Positions 34,805-44,131 of a stretch of 64,000 nt of DNA are shown piece after piece. The stretch is from Gp6-AA40 sp035263125. GTDB lineage: Bacteria; Acidobacteriota; Vicinamibacteria; Vicinamibacterales; UBA2999. Made by a program: the position numbers and the translations under genes. The notes under the pieces are model-generated. The model saw nothing but the letters and a program-made list of their open reading frames with translations. It ran no database searches and was not told the DNA's origin. Position 1 is the stretch's first letter. Each line of letters opens with the position of its first letter. The DNA is taken from positions 12,793 through 76,792 of the forward strand of contig DATFRP010000173.1 of NCBI GenBank assembly GCA_035263125.1. The letters run 5' to 3'.

Positions 34805-36483
34805 TGAATCCCTGCCTGCGAACCGGACGTGGCAAACGACGCCGACCTGATCTGACTCCCTGCCGGCGGCGGCGGTGGCGGTGACACTGGCGCCTGGCTC
34901 TGTCCCACGACTCGTACCGTTGCTGCCGCAGTGGACAGCTGACCGCCTCCCGCCGTGATCGGCAGATCAGGGAGCAATGCGACATGTGCCCGCGCGACCT
35001 GCAGATCGCGTGCGGCCTGCACGCGATTGGCTTCCGCCTGCTGTAAGAGCAGACGCGAATCTGACAGCTCGAGTTGCGTCGACACGCCGTTGGTGAACCG
35101 GACGTTCGCAATCTGGTAGGCACGCTGTGCCTGCTCAATCGTGCCGGAACTCGCCTCCCACGTCGCACGCGCCGACAACAGTTCGGCCCAGGCCGACCGC
35201 GTGTCGAGTGCGGCCAGTTCGGCCGTCTGCTGCCGGTCGAGGCGCGCCTGCTCGAGTTCCGCCTGGGCGACCACCTCATCACCGCGCTGCCGCCCACCGG
35301 TCAGCACAGGTACGGTCATGCTCGCGCCAACCGTCCAGTTCGCTCGATCGAACGTCGGGGAGACGCCGCTGGGATATCCGACCCGGCCGTAGCTCGAATT
35401 GAACGAGAGGCTCGGCATCTTTTGCGCAGCAGCCAGCTTCAGCGCAGCCTCGCGCGCGCGTACGGTTGCGTCCGCTGCGGTCACGACGGTTCGATCAGGC
35501 AGGGTCGCGTTCACCTGCAGCGAGACCGGCACCTGGTCTCCCGCACGCAACATGCGCTCCACGACACCGACGCGCTCTGCATAGACGGTCGGCGGAGGCA
35601 GCATGTCGCCGCCGAGCGCATCAGCCAGCTGTAGCGGGTAGTCGACCGGCAGGTTGAGCAGGCGCTTCAACCTGAGCATCGCCACGTCCCGGTTGGTCTG
35701 CTGACGGATCAGGATTGGCGACTGGTTGTCACGATTCACGCGGGCGCGAAGGACTTCGAACTCGGGCTGCGTGCCGGCGTCGAAGCCGGCCTGAGTCTGC
35801 TTCAACGTGGCGCCGGCCTGATCGAGCGTCGCAGACGCGATCGTCACGAGCGCCTCGCTGAGGACCGCATCGTAGTACGCCTGCGTCACCTCGAACAGCA
35901 GTTGGGCGCGCGCGGACGTGAGCGTCAGGTTCGCCGACTCGTGGCCAATCGATGCTACAGCCGCCTGTGCCCCGAGGCGTCCGCCCGAGTACAGGTTCTG
36001 AGAAAACTGCAAGCCTGCGCGCCACGTGTTCTTGCGACCAAACGGCAGATTGGAGAATTCGGATCCGGTACTTCCGAAGGCGCCGCCCCCGACCGCGCCG
36101 CACCCGATCGCACGCTCGATCTCCGCGACGCGGGCATCGATGGTGGCCTGCGGGTTCAGCGTGAACGGCGGACAGTTCGGCGCTTGCACGTCGAAGAGGC
36201 CCTCGAACTCGGAGGCGAGCGCACGATCGTAGCCGGCCGATGCCGACAGCTGCGGATAGCGTCCGCTTCTGGCGCGGACCTCGTCGCCTTCAGCGCGATG
36301 GACACCCGCCTGTGCGATCTGTATCGACTCGCTCCTCGGCTCGGCCAGCCCCAGCACCTGTTCGAGCGTGAGGGGGCCCGGAGGAACGGGCGGCGGCTCC
36401 TGCGCACGCGTGAGCGCAGGGGTGAACACGAGCAGCCCCAGGGCTGCAACTACTCGCAAAAGCATCGTTCGTCGATCGCGCAT
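34801..36483 (-). CDS. TolC-family outer-membrane channel
   Basis: This 560-residue protein has a signal peptide (ending LTRAQ) and two TolC-type repeats rich in long coiled helices (LTLEQVLGLAEPRSESI; AQAELEQARLDRQQTAELAA). It forms the outer-membrane duct of the pump. An ATG at 36483 is used here; a TTG at 36495 overlaps the MarR stop codon and follows AAGGA directly, so translation might start there. The C-terminal Pro-rich stretch is unusual but short. Confidence 0.9.
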   Translation of the reverse strand: MRDRRTMLLRVVAALGLLVFTPALTRAQEPPPVPPGPLTLEQVLGLAEPRSESIQIAQAGVHRAEGDEVRARSGRYPQLSASAGYDRALASEFEGLFDVQAPNCPPFTLNPQATIDARVAEIERAIGCGAVGGGAFGSTGSEFSNLPFGRKNTWRAGLQFSQNLYSGGRLGAQAAVASIGHESANLTLTSARAQLLFEVTQAYYDAVLSEALVTIASATLDQAGATLKQTQAGFDAGTQPEFEVLRARVNRDNQSPILIRQQTNRDVAMLRLKRLLNLPVDYPLQLADALGGDMLPPPTVYAERVGVVERMLRAGDQVPVSLQVNATLPDRTVVTAADATVRAREAALKLAAAQKMPSLSFNSSYGRVGYPSGVSPTFDRANWTVGASMTVPVLTGGRQRGDEVVAQAELEQARLDRQQTAELAALDTRSAWAELLSARATWEASSGTIEQAQRAYQIANVRFTNGVSTQLELSDSRLLLQQAEANRVQAARDLQVARAHVALLPDLPITAGGGQLSTAAATVRVVGQSQAPVSPPPPPPAGSQIRSASFATSGSQAGIQ

Positions 36484-36491
36484 CGCTGTGC

Positions 36492-37058
36492 TCAATCCTT
36501 CTGTACGTGAATGTGCATGACATGCCGTCGCGGAGCGGATTTCCGGCGGCGCGTATACCGGCGTGCTGCGACTCGACGTTCGAGCGGAGGCTGCTTCTGG
36601 AGCCAGACCAGATGCTCGGACGCCAGTGTCACGGCGCGCGACAGGTAATCGACGACCACCGCGAGTTGCCGATCTCCGTACTCCTCGTTGAGACGTGCGA
36701 CCGCCGCGATCAGTGGTCGATAGAGCAGCTCGATGCGCCGCAGGTTGTCAGGCAGCGCCTCGACCAGCACGCATCGTCGATCGTCGGCGTCGCGGACACG
36801 ACGCGCGAACCCGGCTCGTTCGAGCCGATCGATCACGGCGGTCATCGCGCCGGTCGTCAGGCCGGTGTGGGTGGCGAGACGTCCGGCGGTGGTTGCACCG
36901 GCAAGACCGAGAAGGTCGAGACATTCCAGGTCGGTCGAATTCAGTCCAACCAGCTTGGCCACCGTGTCGCTCATGAGGACCGATTGAGCGCCGACCTTGC
37001 GCAGCGTCTCGTCCAAGGTCTTCAGCAGCTCGGCGCGGGATGGGGGGGATTTGGACAC
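36492..37058 (-). CDS. MarR-family transcriptional regulator
   Basis: This 188-residue winged-helix repressor (recognition region GRLATHTGLTTGAMTAVIDRL, then an arginine-rich wing RRVRDADDRRC) resembles MarR proteins that sense phenolic or lipophilic ligands. It heads the operon with the TolC, adaptor and RND genes. A perfect palindrome lies 17 bp upstream of its start, so it probably represses this operon including itself. The last 30 residues are Arg/Lys-rich. Confidence 0.93.
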   Translation of the reverse strand: MSKSPPSRAELLKTLDETLRKVGAQSVLMSDTVAKLVGLNSTDLECLDLLGLAGATTAGRLATHTGLTTGAMTAVIDRLERAGFARRVRDADDRRCVLVEALPDNLRRIELLYRPLIAAVARLNEEYGDRQLAVVVDYLSRAVTLASEHLVWLQKQPPLERRVAARRYTRRRKSAPRRHVMHIHVQKD

Positions 37059-37074
37059 AGAAGCCTCGGTCGAA

Positions 37075-37099
37075 AAGTATCTTACACATCAAGATACTT
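37075..37099 (-). promoter_or_regulatory. Perfect palindromic MarR-type operator
   Basis: AAGTATCTT and AAGATACTT are exact inverted arms of 9 bp with a 7-bp centre, located between the sirtuin gene and the MarR start. The site is AT-rich against a high-GC background and is positioned to block transcription of the marR/pump operon. Confidence 0.8.
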
Positions 37100-37113
37100 G
37101 CGGCAAGAGGCGA

Positions 37114-37848
37114 TCATGGTGTAAGGCGTGCTGCGATATCAGTCAGGATGTCTGCGGCCGGACCGTGCAGCGTCACGTCGACCGCGCCCGACGCCGGCGT
37201 CGGTTCGAGATTGATCTCCGCGGTGAACGCACCGCGTCGGCGCGCGTCGTGCACGAGACCGGCGGCTGGATACACGACCGCGGACGTGCCGACGGTCAGG
37301 AACACATCGCACGCGCAGGCCTCGAGCGCGGCGTCCACATCGCCTTGCGCCAGCGCTTCACCGAACCACACGACCGCCGGCCGAGCGAAGCCTCCACACT
37401 GCGGACACCGCGGCGGACAGACCGACAGCGGCACCGCTTCATCGCGCCAGCGATGCTGACCGCATCCACGCCAGCAGGCGAGCTCCCAGATGGACCCGTG
37501 CAGACGCACGATACCGCTCGTACCGGCGCGCAGATGAAGATCGTCGACGTTCTGCGTCAGGACCGAGCAGCGGTCGAAGGCACGCGACCAGCGGGCGATG
37601 ACGTCGTGCGCCGGATTGGGCTGGCACGCCGCAATCTTCTCGCGTCTCCACGCATACCATTCCCAGACGAGGTGCGGATCGGTCGCGAACGCTGACGGCG
37701 TCGCGAGATCTTCGGGTCGATACTGTCGCCAGAGTCCGTCTGGACCGCGAAACGTGGGCACACCGCTCGCGGCGGACACGCCGGCGCCCGTGAGGATCGT
37801 CACGCGCCTGGCTGCGCGCAATCGCTGGACGACGTCGTCGATGCCCAT
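37114..37848 (-). CDS. cobB: NAD-dependent protein deacylase (sirtuin)
   Basis: This 244-residue Sir2-family enzyme has GAGVSAASGVPTFR at 21-34, QNVD at 99-102 and catalytic His117 (RLHGS). Four cysteines (125, 129, 148, 151) bind structural zinc. Tyr65 and Arg68 (YAWRR) form the YxxR pair of class III sirtuins, which favours removal of succinyl or malonyl as well as acetyl groups. It lies upstream of the MarR gene with the operator in between, so it probably has its own control. Confidence 0.93.
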   Translation of the reverse strand: MGIDDVVQRLRAARRVTILTGAGVSAASGVPTFRGPDGLWRQYRPEDLATPSAFATDPHLVWEWYAWRREKIAACQPNPAHDVIARWSRAFDRCSVLTQNVDDLHLRAGTSGIVRLHGSIWELACWRGCGQHRWRDEAVPLSVCPPRCPQCGGFARPAVVWFGEALAQGDVDAALEACACDVFLTVGTSAVVYPAAGLVHDARRRGAFTAEINLEPTPASGAVDVTLHGPAADILTDIAARLTP

Positions 37849-37862
37849 GCGTAGCAGTGTAG

Positions 37863-37887
37863 GCCGGGCCTGTTTTCCAGGCCCGGC
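37863..37887. repeat. Perfect GC-rich hairpin
   Basis: GCCGGGCCTG pairs with CAGGCCCGGC across TTTTC. It lies in the gap between the divergent cobB and DUF8021-like genes, so it is unlikely to terminate either. It is comparable to other intergenic palindromes in this window. Confidence 0.7.
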
Positions 37888-37941
37888 ACTTCAGCCCGAC
37901 CGTGATTCCCGCTAGAATCCACCTCGCCCAGGAGGATTCCC

Positions 37942-38946
37942 ATGCGCTCAACGCTCGCGGCGCTCGCCGTTGCCGCTGCTGTCTGTGTCGGCTCGCTTTC
38001 GACCAAAGTGAGCGGCTCCACCGGACCGATTCCACTCAACTGCGATCGCGCGTGTCTCGAAAACCTGATCGACCAGTATCTGAAGGCGGTCGTCGCGCAT
38101 GATCCGTCGAAGCTGCCGCTCTCGGAAGACGTGAAGTACAGCGAGAACTACCAGATGCTGAAAGTCGGCGATGGCTTCTGGAAGACAGCCGAGGGCACCG
38201 GCAACTACAGACACATCTTCGCCGACCCCGAAGTCGGACAGGTCGCGATGATGGGGACGATGCGCGAAGCGGGAACGCTGCTTCTCATGAGCCTGCGTCT
38301 GCGCGTCGAGCTCGGACGCATCACCGAAGTCGAGACTGTGTATTTCAAGCCGGGCGGCGGCGGCCCGAACAACATCGAGGCGATGGACAAGTACAAGCCC
38401 GAGGATATGTGGTTCAAATCGATCCCGTCCGCGCAGCGGTTGACGCGGCAGCAGATGATCGCGGTCGCCGACGGCTACTTCACCGGCCTGCAGAAGAACG
38501 ACGGCAAGGGCATCGGCGGGACAGGCACGTATCCCTTCACCACCGATTGCCATCGCATCGAAAACGGATCGCCGACGACGAACGTCCCGCGTCCGCCGAA
38601 CGAACCGCCCGGCACGCTCAACCTGTTCGCGATGGATTGCCTCTCGCAGTTCAAGATGGGTCTGTACTACGTCGTCCAGAGCATTCACGGCCGCCGCTAT
38701 CCACTCGTCGATCAGGAGCGCGGTGTCGTGTGGTCGCACGTCGTCTTCGATCAGGGGACGGTGAATTCAGGTGTGCTGTCCGATGGCACGAAGCATAGCT
38801 ATCGCGGCTTCAATCGCCCGAGCAGCATTCTCGTGACCGAAGCGTTCCTGATCGAGAACGGCAAGATCCGACGCGTGGAAATGATCGGACCCTCGGCGGT
38901 GTATCACATGAACTCACCCTGGCCGGGCGGATTGAGCGGCAACTAG
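37942..38946 (+). CDS. Exported DUF8021-like protein
   Basis: This 334-residue protein has a signal peptide (about 1-20) and a domain with CDRACLENLIDQYLKAVVAH, then FADPEVGQVAMMG and ITEVET, typical of a SnoaL-related family of secreted proteins of unknown function. AGGAGG at 37931-37936 gives a strong ribosome binding site. It starts a rightward run of exported proteins, with the NHL protein next. Confidence 0.75.
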   Translation: MRSTLAALAVAAAVCVGSLSTKVSGSTGPIPLNCDRACLENLIDQYLKAVVAHDPSKLPLSEDVKYSENYQMLKVGDGFWKTAEGTGNYRHIFADPEVGQVAMMGTMREAGTLLLMSLRLRVELGRITEVETVYFKPGGGGPNNIEAMDKYKPEDMWFKSIPSAQRLTRQQMIAVADGYFTGLQKNDGKGIGGTGTYPFTTDCHRIENGSPTTNVPRPPNEPPGTLNLFAMDCLSQFKMGLYYVVQSIHGRRYPLVDQERGVVWSHVVFDQGTVNSGVLSDGTKHSYRGFNRPSSILVTEAFLIENGKIRRVEMIGPSAVYHMNSPWPGGLSGN

Positions 38947-38963
38947 AAATGCAGAGGGGCAGA

Positions 38964-40112
38964 ATGCGGACAGCGCGCAGTGTAGGGCGGGTCTTGCCTT
39001 TTAGACCCGCCGTTATCGCGATCGCCACAGCTGGTTGCGTCGCAATTGCTCTCTCCGCCCAAGTCAAGCAGCAGCTTCCGACCTTCGAACCGGATCCGTT
39101 GTGGTCGCAGGCGCTGCCGAACAAGTGGGTGACCGGACAAGTCGGCGGCGTTGCGGTTGATTCACACGACAACGTCTGGGTCTTCCATCGTCCAGACACC
39201 ATCCCGGACGGCGAGAAGGCGGCGTCGCTCAATCCTCCCCAAGCGGAATGCTGCATCCCGGCGCCGGCGGTTCTCGAATTCGATTCGACCGGCACGTTTC
39301 TCCAGGCCTGGGGCGCGCCCGGCGCTGGCTATGAGTGGTTCAAGTCGCAGCACGGGATCTTCGTCGACAACAAGGACAATGTCTGGTTGAGCGGCAGCGC
39401 GCAGGAAGACAATCACATCCTGAAGTTCACGAACACAGGAAAGTTTCTCCTGCAGATCGGACACGCCGGCAGGAACCGCGGCAGCAACGACACTGAAAAC
39501 CTGGGCGGTCCGGCGGGGCTCTTCGTCGATCGCAAGACCAACGAGCTCTATGTAGCGGACGGGTACTTCAACCACCGCGTGATCGTCTTCGACGCGGATA
39601 CGGGGAAATACAAACGGCACTGGGGTGCGTACGGCAAGAAGCCTGACGACGGGATCAAATTCCCGCCGCGAGCTCAATTGATTCAGGGGCCGGCGCCGGA
39701 GGGTTTCAACAACCCGGTGCACGCCGTCCTCGTGAGCGCCGACGATCTGGTGTACGTCGGCGACCGCACCAACAACCGTCTGCAGGTCTTCAAGACCGAC
39801 GGCACGTTCGTGAAAGAGGTGTTCATCGCACGGAACACGCTGCAGGCCGAGGGAACGGTCCACGCCTTCGCGACCTCTCCGGACAAGGAGCAGCGGTTCC
39901 TGTACGTGGTCGATGGCTCGAACAAGACGGTTCGCATCCTCAACCGGCAAACGCTCGAGATCGTGGGAGCCATCGGCAGTCATGCGGGGCACAACGCCCG
40001 CGAGTTCTTCCACATACACGGGATCGCGGCCGATTCGAAAGGCAACCTGTTCCTTGGCGAAGTGAACAACGGCCAGCGTTACTATAGATACGCGTTCAAG
40101 GGACTGAAATGA
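38964..40112 (+). CDS. Exported NHL-repeat beta-propeller protein
   Basis: This 382-residue protein has a hydrophobic N-terminal segment and successive NHL-like blades (GVAVDSHDNVWVFHR, GIFVDNKDNVWLSGS, GLFVDRKTNELYVADGYFNH, VLVSADDLVYVGDRTNNRLQ, GIAADSKGNLFLGEV). It should fold as a six-bladed propeller for protein or ligand binding; the partner is unknown. ATG at 38964 follows AGAGGGG and is preferred over 38949. Its signal region contains a perfect hairpin repeat, so the N terminus may have been rebuilt by repeat insertion. Confidence 0.87.
   Translation: MRTARSVGRVLPFRPAVIAIATAGCVAIALSAQVKQQLPTFEPDPLWSQALPNKWVTGQVGGVAVDSHDNVWVFHRPDTIPDGEKAASLNPPQAECCIPAPAVLEFDSTGTFLQAWGAPGAGYEWFKSQHGIFVDNKDNVWLSGSAQEDNHILKFTNTGKFLLQIGHAGRNRGSNDTENLGGPAGLFVDRKTNELYVADGYFNHRVIVFDADTGKYKRHWGAYGKKPDDGIKFPPRAQLIQGPAPEGFNNPVHAVLVSADDLVYVGDRTNNRLQVFKTDGTFVKEVFIARNTLQAEGTVHAFATSPDKEQRFLYVVDGSNKTVRILNRQTLEIVGAIGSHAGHNAREFFHIHGIAADSKGNLFLGEVNNGQRYYRYAFKGLK
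38986..39011. repeat. Hairpin repeat inside the NHL gene start
   Basis: GGCGGGTCT pairs with AGACCCGCC across an 8-nt loop. It lies within codons for the signal region (VGRVLPFRPA). A related TAGACCCGCC word occurs at 40177-40186. Confidence 0.65.
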
Positions 40113-40201
40113 CGTCGTCGCGGCGGCTCTTCACCACTCGACTGAGGCTCGGGGTGCGCTGAGCGAAGTCGAAGGGTAGACCCGCCGACTCTGGAGACGC
40201 A

Positions 40202-42745
40202 ATGAGGCGAAGGGCGTTACTCGCGCTCGGCCTGTGCGGCTGGATGGCCGCGGCGCTCTCTGCTATGCAGGCCCCGCCTGCGCAGTCCCGGTCCCGCTCT
40301 GCGTCCGCACCAACATCCCCGATCACAGCCGTCGTCGATACCTACTGCCTCACGTGTCACAACCAGAAACTTCGCACCGCCGGCCTCGTGCTCGAGGGCG
40401 TCGACGCGGCGCACCCCGGCGCCAACGCCGAAATATGGGAGCGCGTGATCGCGAAGTTGCGTTCGGGCGCGATGCCGCCTCCGGGACTGCCTCGGCCTGA
40501 TTCCAAAACGTACGACACCGCCGCCACCTGGCTCGAGAACGAGATCGATCGCACGTGGGTCGCCACTCCCAATCCCGGTCGAGCGAGCGCTGTGCAACGG
40601 CTCAATCGCACCGAGTACAACAACGCGATCCGCGATTTGCTCGCCCTCGACATCGATGTGAAGCCGCTGCTGCCCGGCGATGACACCGCTGACGGCAGCT
40701 TCGACAACGTCGCAGATGTCCTGAATATTTCGACGGCGCATCTCGAGCGCTATCTCTCGGTCGCGCGTCAGGTCACGCGCCTCGCCGTCGGGCTCCCGCC
40801 GTCGAGTCCACCGGTCGAGACATTCGATATTCCTATTCACGTCGTGCAGGACGATCGCCAGAGCGAAGATCTACCGTTTGGATCGCGCGGCGGAATCGCC
40901 GTGCACTACGCGTTTCCGACCGACGGCGAGTACGCGATCAAGGTGCGGCTGCGGCGACAGTATCAGGACTACATCATGGGAATGGGCTGGCCGCAGCAGC
41001 TCGACGTCCGTCTCGATGGCAAGCTGCTGAAGCGCTTCACCGTCGGTGGCGGGGCGAGAGGCAGGCCCGCGGCCGCAAGTTACGCCGGCGACGGCGAGCC
41101 CGGATTCGCCGGTGATCCCGAGTGGGAAAAGTACATGCAACTCACCGGCGACACGGGACTCGACATTCGTCTGCCCGTTTCCGCCGGACCGCACATCGTC
41201 GGCGTCTCGTTCGTGAGGGAGGTGTGGGAACCCGAGGGTCTGCCGCAGCCGGTGCAACGCGGTCGCGTCATCGCGAACGATCAAATCTACATGGACTACG
41301 CGAGCGTGGGCTCCGTGCAGATTGCCGGACCGTATCAACCGTCGGCGACGACGGTGACGGATACGCCGAGCCGTCGCGCGCTGTTCGTCTGTCGGCCTCG
41401 GCGCGAGACCGAAGAACGCGCGTGTGCGACGAGGATTCTGTCGCGCATGGCACGCCTCGCGTACCGGCGGCCGGCGACGAAAGCCGACCTCGAGACATTG
41501 ATGACGTTCTTCGATCAAGGCCGCCGAGATGGCGCGAGCTTCGACGCCGGTGTGCAGTTCGCGCTCGAGCGCGTCCTCGTCGATCCGGATTTCCTGCTGC
41601 GGGTGCGTCGCGACCGATCAGGGCCGCCTAAAGGCGGCCCCTACGTACCTCAGGGCGTCCCGTACGCTTTGACCGATCTCGAGGTGGCGTCGCGGCTGTC
41701 GTTCTTCTTGTGGAACAGCATCCCCGACGAGCGGTTGCTCGACGTCGCCGAACGGGGCGAGCTCACGAAACCGCAAGTCCTCGAGCAGCAGACGCGCCGG
41801 ATGCTGGCCGATCCAAAGGCGATCTCCGCTTTCGTCGACGGATTCGCCGCACAGTGGCTCAATCTCCGCCGCGTCGACGAGGTCGTCGTCCATCCCGATT
41901 TCTATCCGAACTACGACGAGAGCCTGCTCGACGCCTTCAAGACCGAAACGCGAATGTTCGTCGCGAGCACGCTGCGCGAGGATCGCAGCGTCCTCGACTT
42001 GCTGCGCGCCGACTACACGTTCGTCAACGAACGGCTCGCACGCCATTACGGCTTGACCGGGATCGCGGGCAGTCGCTTCAGACGTGTGACTCTTCCCGAC
42101 CCCAATCAGCGCGGCGGTCTGCTGGCACAGGGTGCGCTGCTGGCGACGACCTCCTATCCAGACAGAACGTCGCCGGTCCTTCGAGGCAAGTGGCTGCTGA
42201 ACAACATTTTCGGCATCGCCGTTCCGCAGCCCCCACCGGGTGTGAACACGAACCTGCCCGAGACCAAACCAGGCGCGCCGCCGGCCTCGATTCGAGAACG
42301 GCTTGCGCAGCATCGCACCAGCCCGACTTGCGCGAGCTGTCATTCGGTGATCGATCCCATGGGGTTCGCGCTCGAGCACTTCGACGCGATCGGCGGCTGG
42401 CGCACCGTTGATGAATCCGGAAAGCCGGTCGACTCGAGCGGAACGACGCCGAACGGTTCGAAGGTCGACGGGCTCGCCAGCCTGCGCGCACTGCTCCTGC
42501 AGAAGCGCGATCAGTTCCCGCGCACGATCACCGAGAAACTGCTCGCGTACGCGCTCGGACGACGACTGGAGTACTCCGATCGACCGGCTGTCCGCACCAT
42601 CGTCCGGGAGGCCGCCGCGAGCGACTATCGATGGTCGTCGATCGTGCTTGGCATCGTCCGCAGTCCCACGTTCCTGACAAGAACCACTGAAGGGCCCAGG
42701 GCTCTGGCCTCAGGCCTCAGCAAAGTAGAAGCGGGTCAGCCATGA
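40202..42745 (+). CDS. Exported DUF1587/1592/1588/1585 cytochrome-like protein
   Basis: This 847-residue protein has a signal peptide, an N-terminal c-type heme motif CLTCH (about 49-53), and a RLNRTEYNNAIRDLLALD segment of the DUF1587 domain. A carbohydrate-binding-like beta region (about 200-385) follows. Then come DUF1595, DUF1592 (DLEVASRLSFFLWNSIPDE), DUF1588 (SRFRRVTLPDPNQRGGLLAQ region) with CASCHSVIDPMGFALEHFD as a second heme site, and DUF1585. Such proteins, common in Planctomycetes and Acidobacteria, are encoded with DUF1552 proteins; the function is unproven but redox-linked. A palindromic repeat encodes RSGPPKGGPY in its middle. Confidence 0.88.
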   Translation: MRRRALLALGLCGWMAAALSAMQAPPAQSRSRSASAPTSPITAVVDTYCLTCHNQKLRTAGLVLEGVDAAHPGANAEIWERVIAKLRSGAMPPPGLPRPDSKTYDTAATWLENEIDRTWVATPNPGRASAVQRLNRTEYNNAIRDLLALDIDVKPLLPGDDTADGSFDNVADVLNISTAHLERYLSVARQVTRLAVGLPPSSPPVETFDIPIHVVQDDRQSEDLPFGSRGGIAVHYAFPTDGEYAIKVRLRRQYQDYIMGMGWPQQLDVRLDGKLLKRFTVGGGARGRPAAASYAGDGEPGFAGDPEWEKYMQLTGDTGLDIRLPVSAGPHIVGVSFVREVWEPEGLPQPVQRGRVIANDQIYMDYASVGSVQIAGPYQPSATTVTDTPSRRALFVCRPRRETEERACATRILSRMARLAYRRPATKADLETLMTFFDQGRRDGASFDAGVQFALERVLVDPDFLLRVRRDRSGPPKGGPYVPQGVPYALTDLEVASRLSFFLWNSIPDERLLDVAERGELTKPQVLEQQTRRMLADPKAISAFVDGFAAQWLNLRRVDEVVVHPDFYPNYDESLLDAFKTETRMFVASTLREDRSVLDLLRADYTFVNERLARHYGLTGIAGSRFRRVTLPDPNQRGGLLAQGALLATTSYPDRTSPVLRGKWLLNNIFGIAVPQPPPGVNTNLPETKPGAPPASIRERLAQHRTSPTCASCHSVIDPMGFALEHFDAIGGWRTVDESGKPVDSSGTTPNGSKVDGLASLRALLLQKRDQFPRTITEKLLAYALGRRLEYSDRPAVRTIVREAAASDYRWSSIVLGIVRSPTFLTRTTEGPRALASGLSKVEAGQP
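41621..41640. repeat. REP-like palindrome inserted in the DUF1592 gene
   Basis: GGGCCGCCT-AA-AGGCGGCCC is a 9-bp perfect palindrome in frame in the DUF1592 gene, at a linker just before the conserved ALTDLEVASRLSFFLW motif. The same core occurs in the iron permease gene at 20961-20978. Confidence 0.75.
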
Positions 42746-44130
42746 ATTTCGTCTTCGACAAGTCATTGCCACGCCGTACGGTGTTGCGCGGGATCGGGGC
42801 CTCGTTGGCACTCCCGCTGCTCGACGCGATGACGCCTGCCTTCGCGCTCCGTGCGAAAGCGGCGACCGGCCCGATCCATCGATTCCAGGCCTTCTACGTT
42901 CCGAACGGGATGGCGATGGAGTACTGGACACCGAAATCCGCCTCCGCCAACGCTACGGCGGACAGCGGCGAGCACACCACCACGCTCGGCACATCGCCGA
43001 TCCTCGAGCCGCTCGCGCCCTTCCGGCATCAGATGCTGCTGCTCTCGGGTCTCAAGGCGAACTGGAACTACATCCACGCCGGCGCGTCGGGCTCGTTCCT
43101 CACCGGAACCCCGCGCGGGGGACGCAATGAAGTCGAGGTCATCGCCGACGTATCGATGGACCAGCTCCTCGCGCGCCACTTCGCGCGCGAGACGCAGATC
43201 GCGTCGCTCGAACTGTCGATGGACGGACCGGCGAACGCTGGCGCGTGCACGGGCAACTTGAGCTGCGCGTATACGCACACGATCTCGTGGCGCAGCGCCA
43301 CACAGCCGCTGCCGATGGAACACAACCCACGCGCGGTGTTCGAGAAGCTCTTCGGCGACAGCGGCAGCACGAATCGCTCCGCCCGCGAGGCGCGCATGCA
43401 GCAGCACAAGAGCATCCTCGATTCCGTGAACGACAAGCTGTCGGCGCTCAGGCGGCAGCTCGGACCGCAGGACCAGGAACGGGTGAACGAATACACGGAC
43501 GCCGTCCGCGACATCGAGCGACGCATTCAGCGCGCAGAGGAACAGAGGGACGTCGAGCTTCCGGTCATCGACGAGCCGCAGGGCATCCCGCCCGTGTTCG
43601 AGGACCATCTGTCGTTGATGCTGGAGCTGCAGCGACTGGCGCTGCAGTCCGATTTGACGCGCGTGATCGCGTTCATGATCAGCAAGGAACAGAGCGCACG
43701 GCCCTATCCGCAGATCGGTGTGCCCGAGGCACACCACCCGCTGTCGCATCACAACGACATTCCCGAGCTCGTCGAGCGCATGTCGAAGATCAACACCTAC
43801 CACGCGACGTTGTTCTCGGCGTATCTGGCAACACTGCGCGCGACGCCCGACGGCGACGGCACGCTCCTCGATCACATGACGATTCTGTACGGCTCGGGCA
43901 TCTCGAACAGCAACAAACACTCAGGGGACAACCTGCCGCTGCTGCTCGTCGGCGGCGGCGCCGGGCGATGGAAGGGCGGGCGCCATCTCGCGTATGTCGA
44001 AAAGGACAAAGACAAGCAGCCCACCATCGCCGATCTGCTGGTGACGCTGATGGACAAGCTCGATGTGCCGGTCGAGAAGATCGGCGGGAGCAAAGGAAAG
44101 CTTCCGATCGACACGCTTTCAGGAGTGTGA
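42742..44130 (+). CDS. Exported DUF1552 protein with Tat-like signal
   Basis: This 462-residue protein opens with a twin-arginine-type signal (PRRTVLRGIGASLALPLLDA) and carries the DUF1552 pattern (YVPNGMAMEYW, LSGLKANWNYIHAGASGSFL, YGSGISNSNKHSGDNLP). It overlaps the DUF1592 gene by 4 nt. The two families occur together and are presumed to act jointly in the periplasm; the enzymatic role is not established. Confidence 0.88.
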   Translation: MNFVFDKSLPRRTVLRGIGASLALPLLDAMTPAFALRAKAATGPIHRFQAFYVPNGMAMEYWTPKSASANATADSGEHTTTLGTSPILEPLAPFRHQMLLLSGLKANWNYIHAGASGSFLTGTPRGGRNEVEVIADVSMDQLLARHFARETQIASLELSMDGPANAGACTGNLSCAYTHTISWRSATQPLPMEHNPRAVFEKLFGDSGSTNRSAREARMQQHKSILDSVNDKLSALRRQLGPQDQERVNEYTDAVRDIERRIQRAEEQRDVELPVIDEPQGIPPVFEDHLSLMLELQRLALQSDLTRVIAFMISKEQSARPYPQIGVPEAHHPLSHHNDIPELVERMSKINTYHATLFSAYLATLRATPDGDGTLLDHMTILYGSGISNSNKHSGDNLPLLLVGGGAGRWKGGRHLAYVEKDKDKQPTIADLLVTLMDKLDVPVEKIGGSKGKLPIDTLSGV

Positions 44131-44131
44131 C

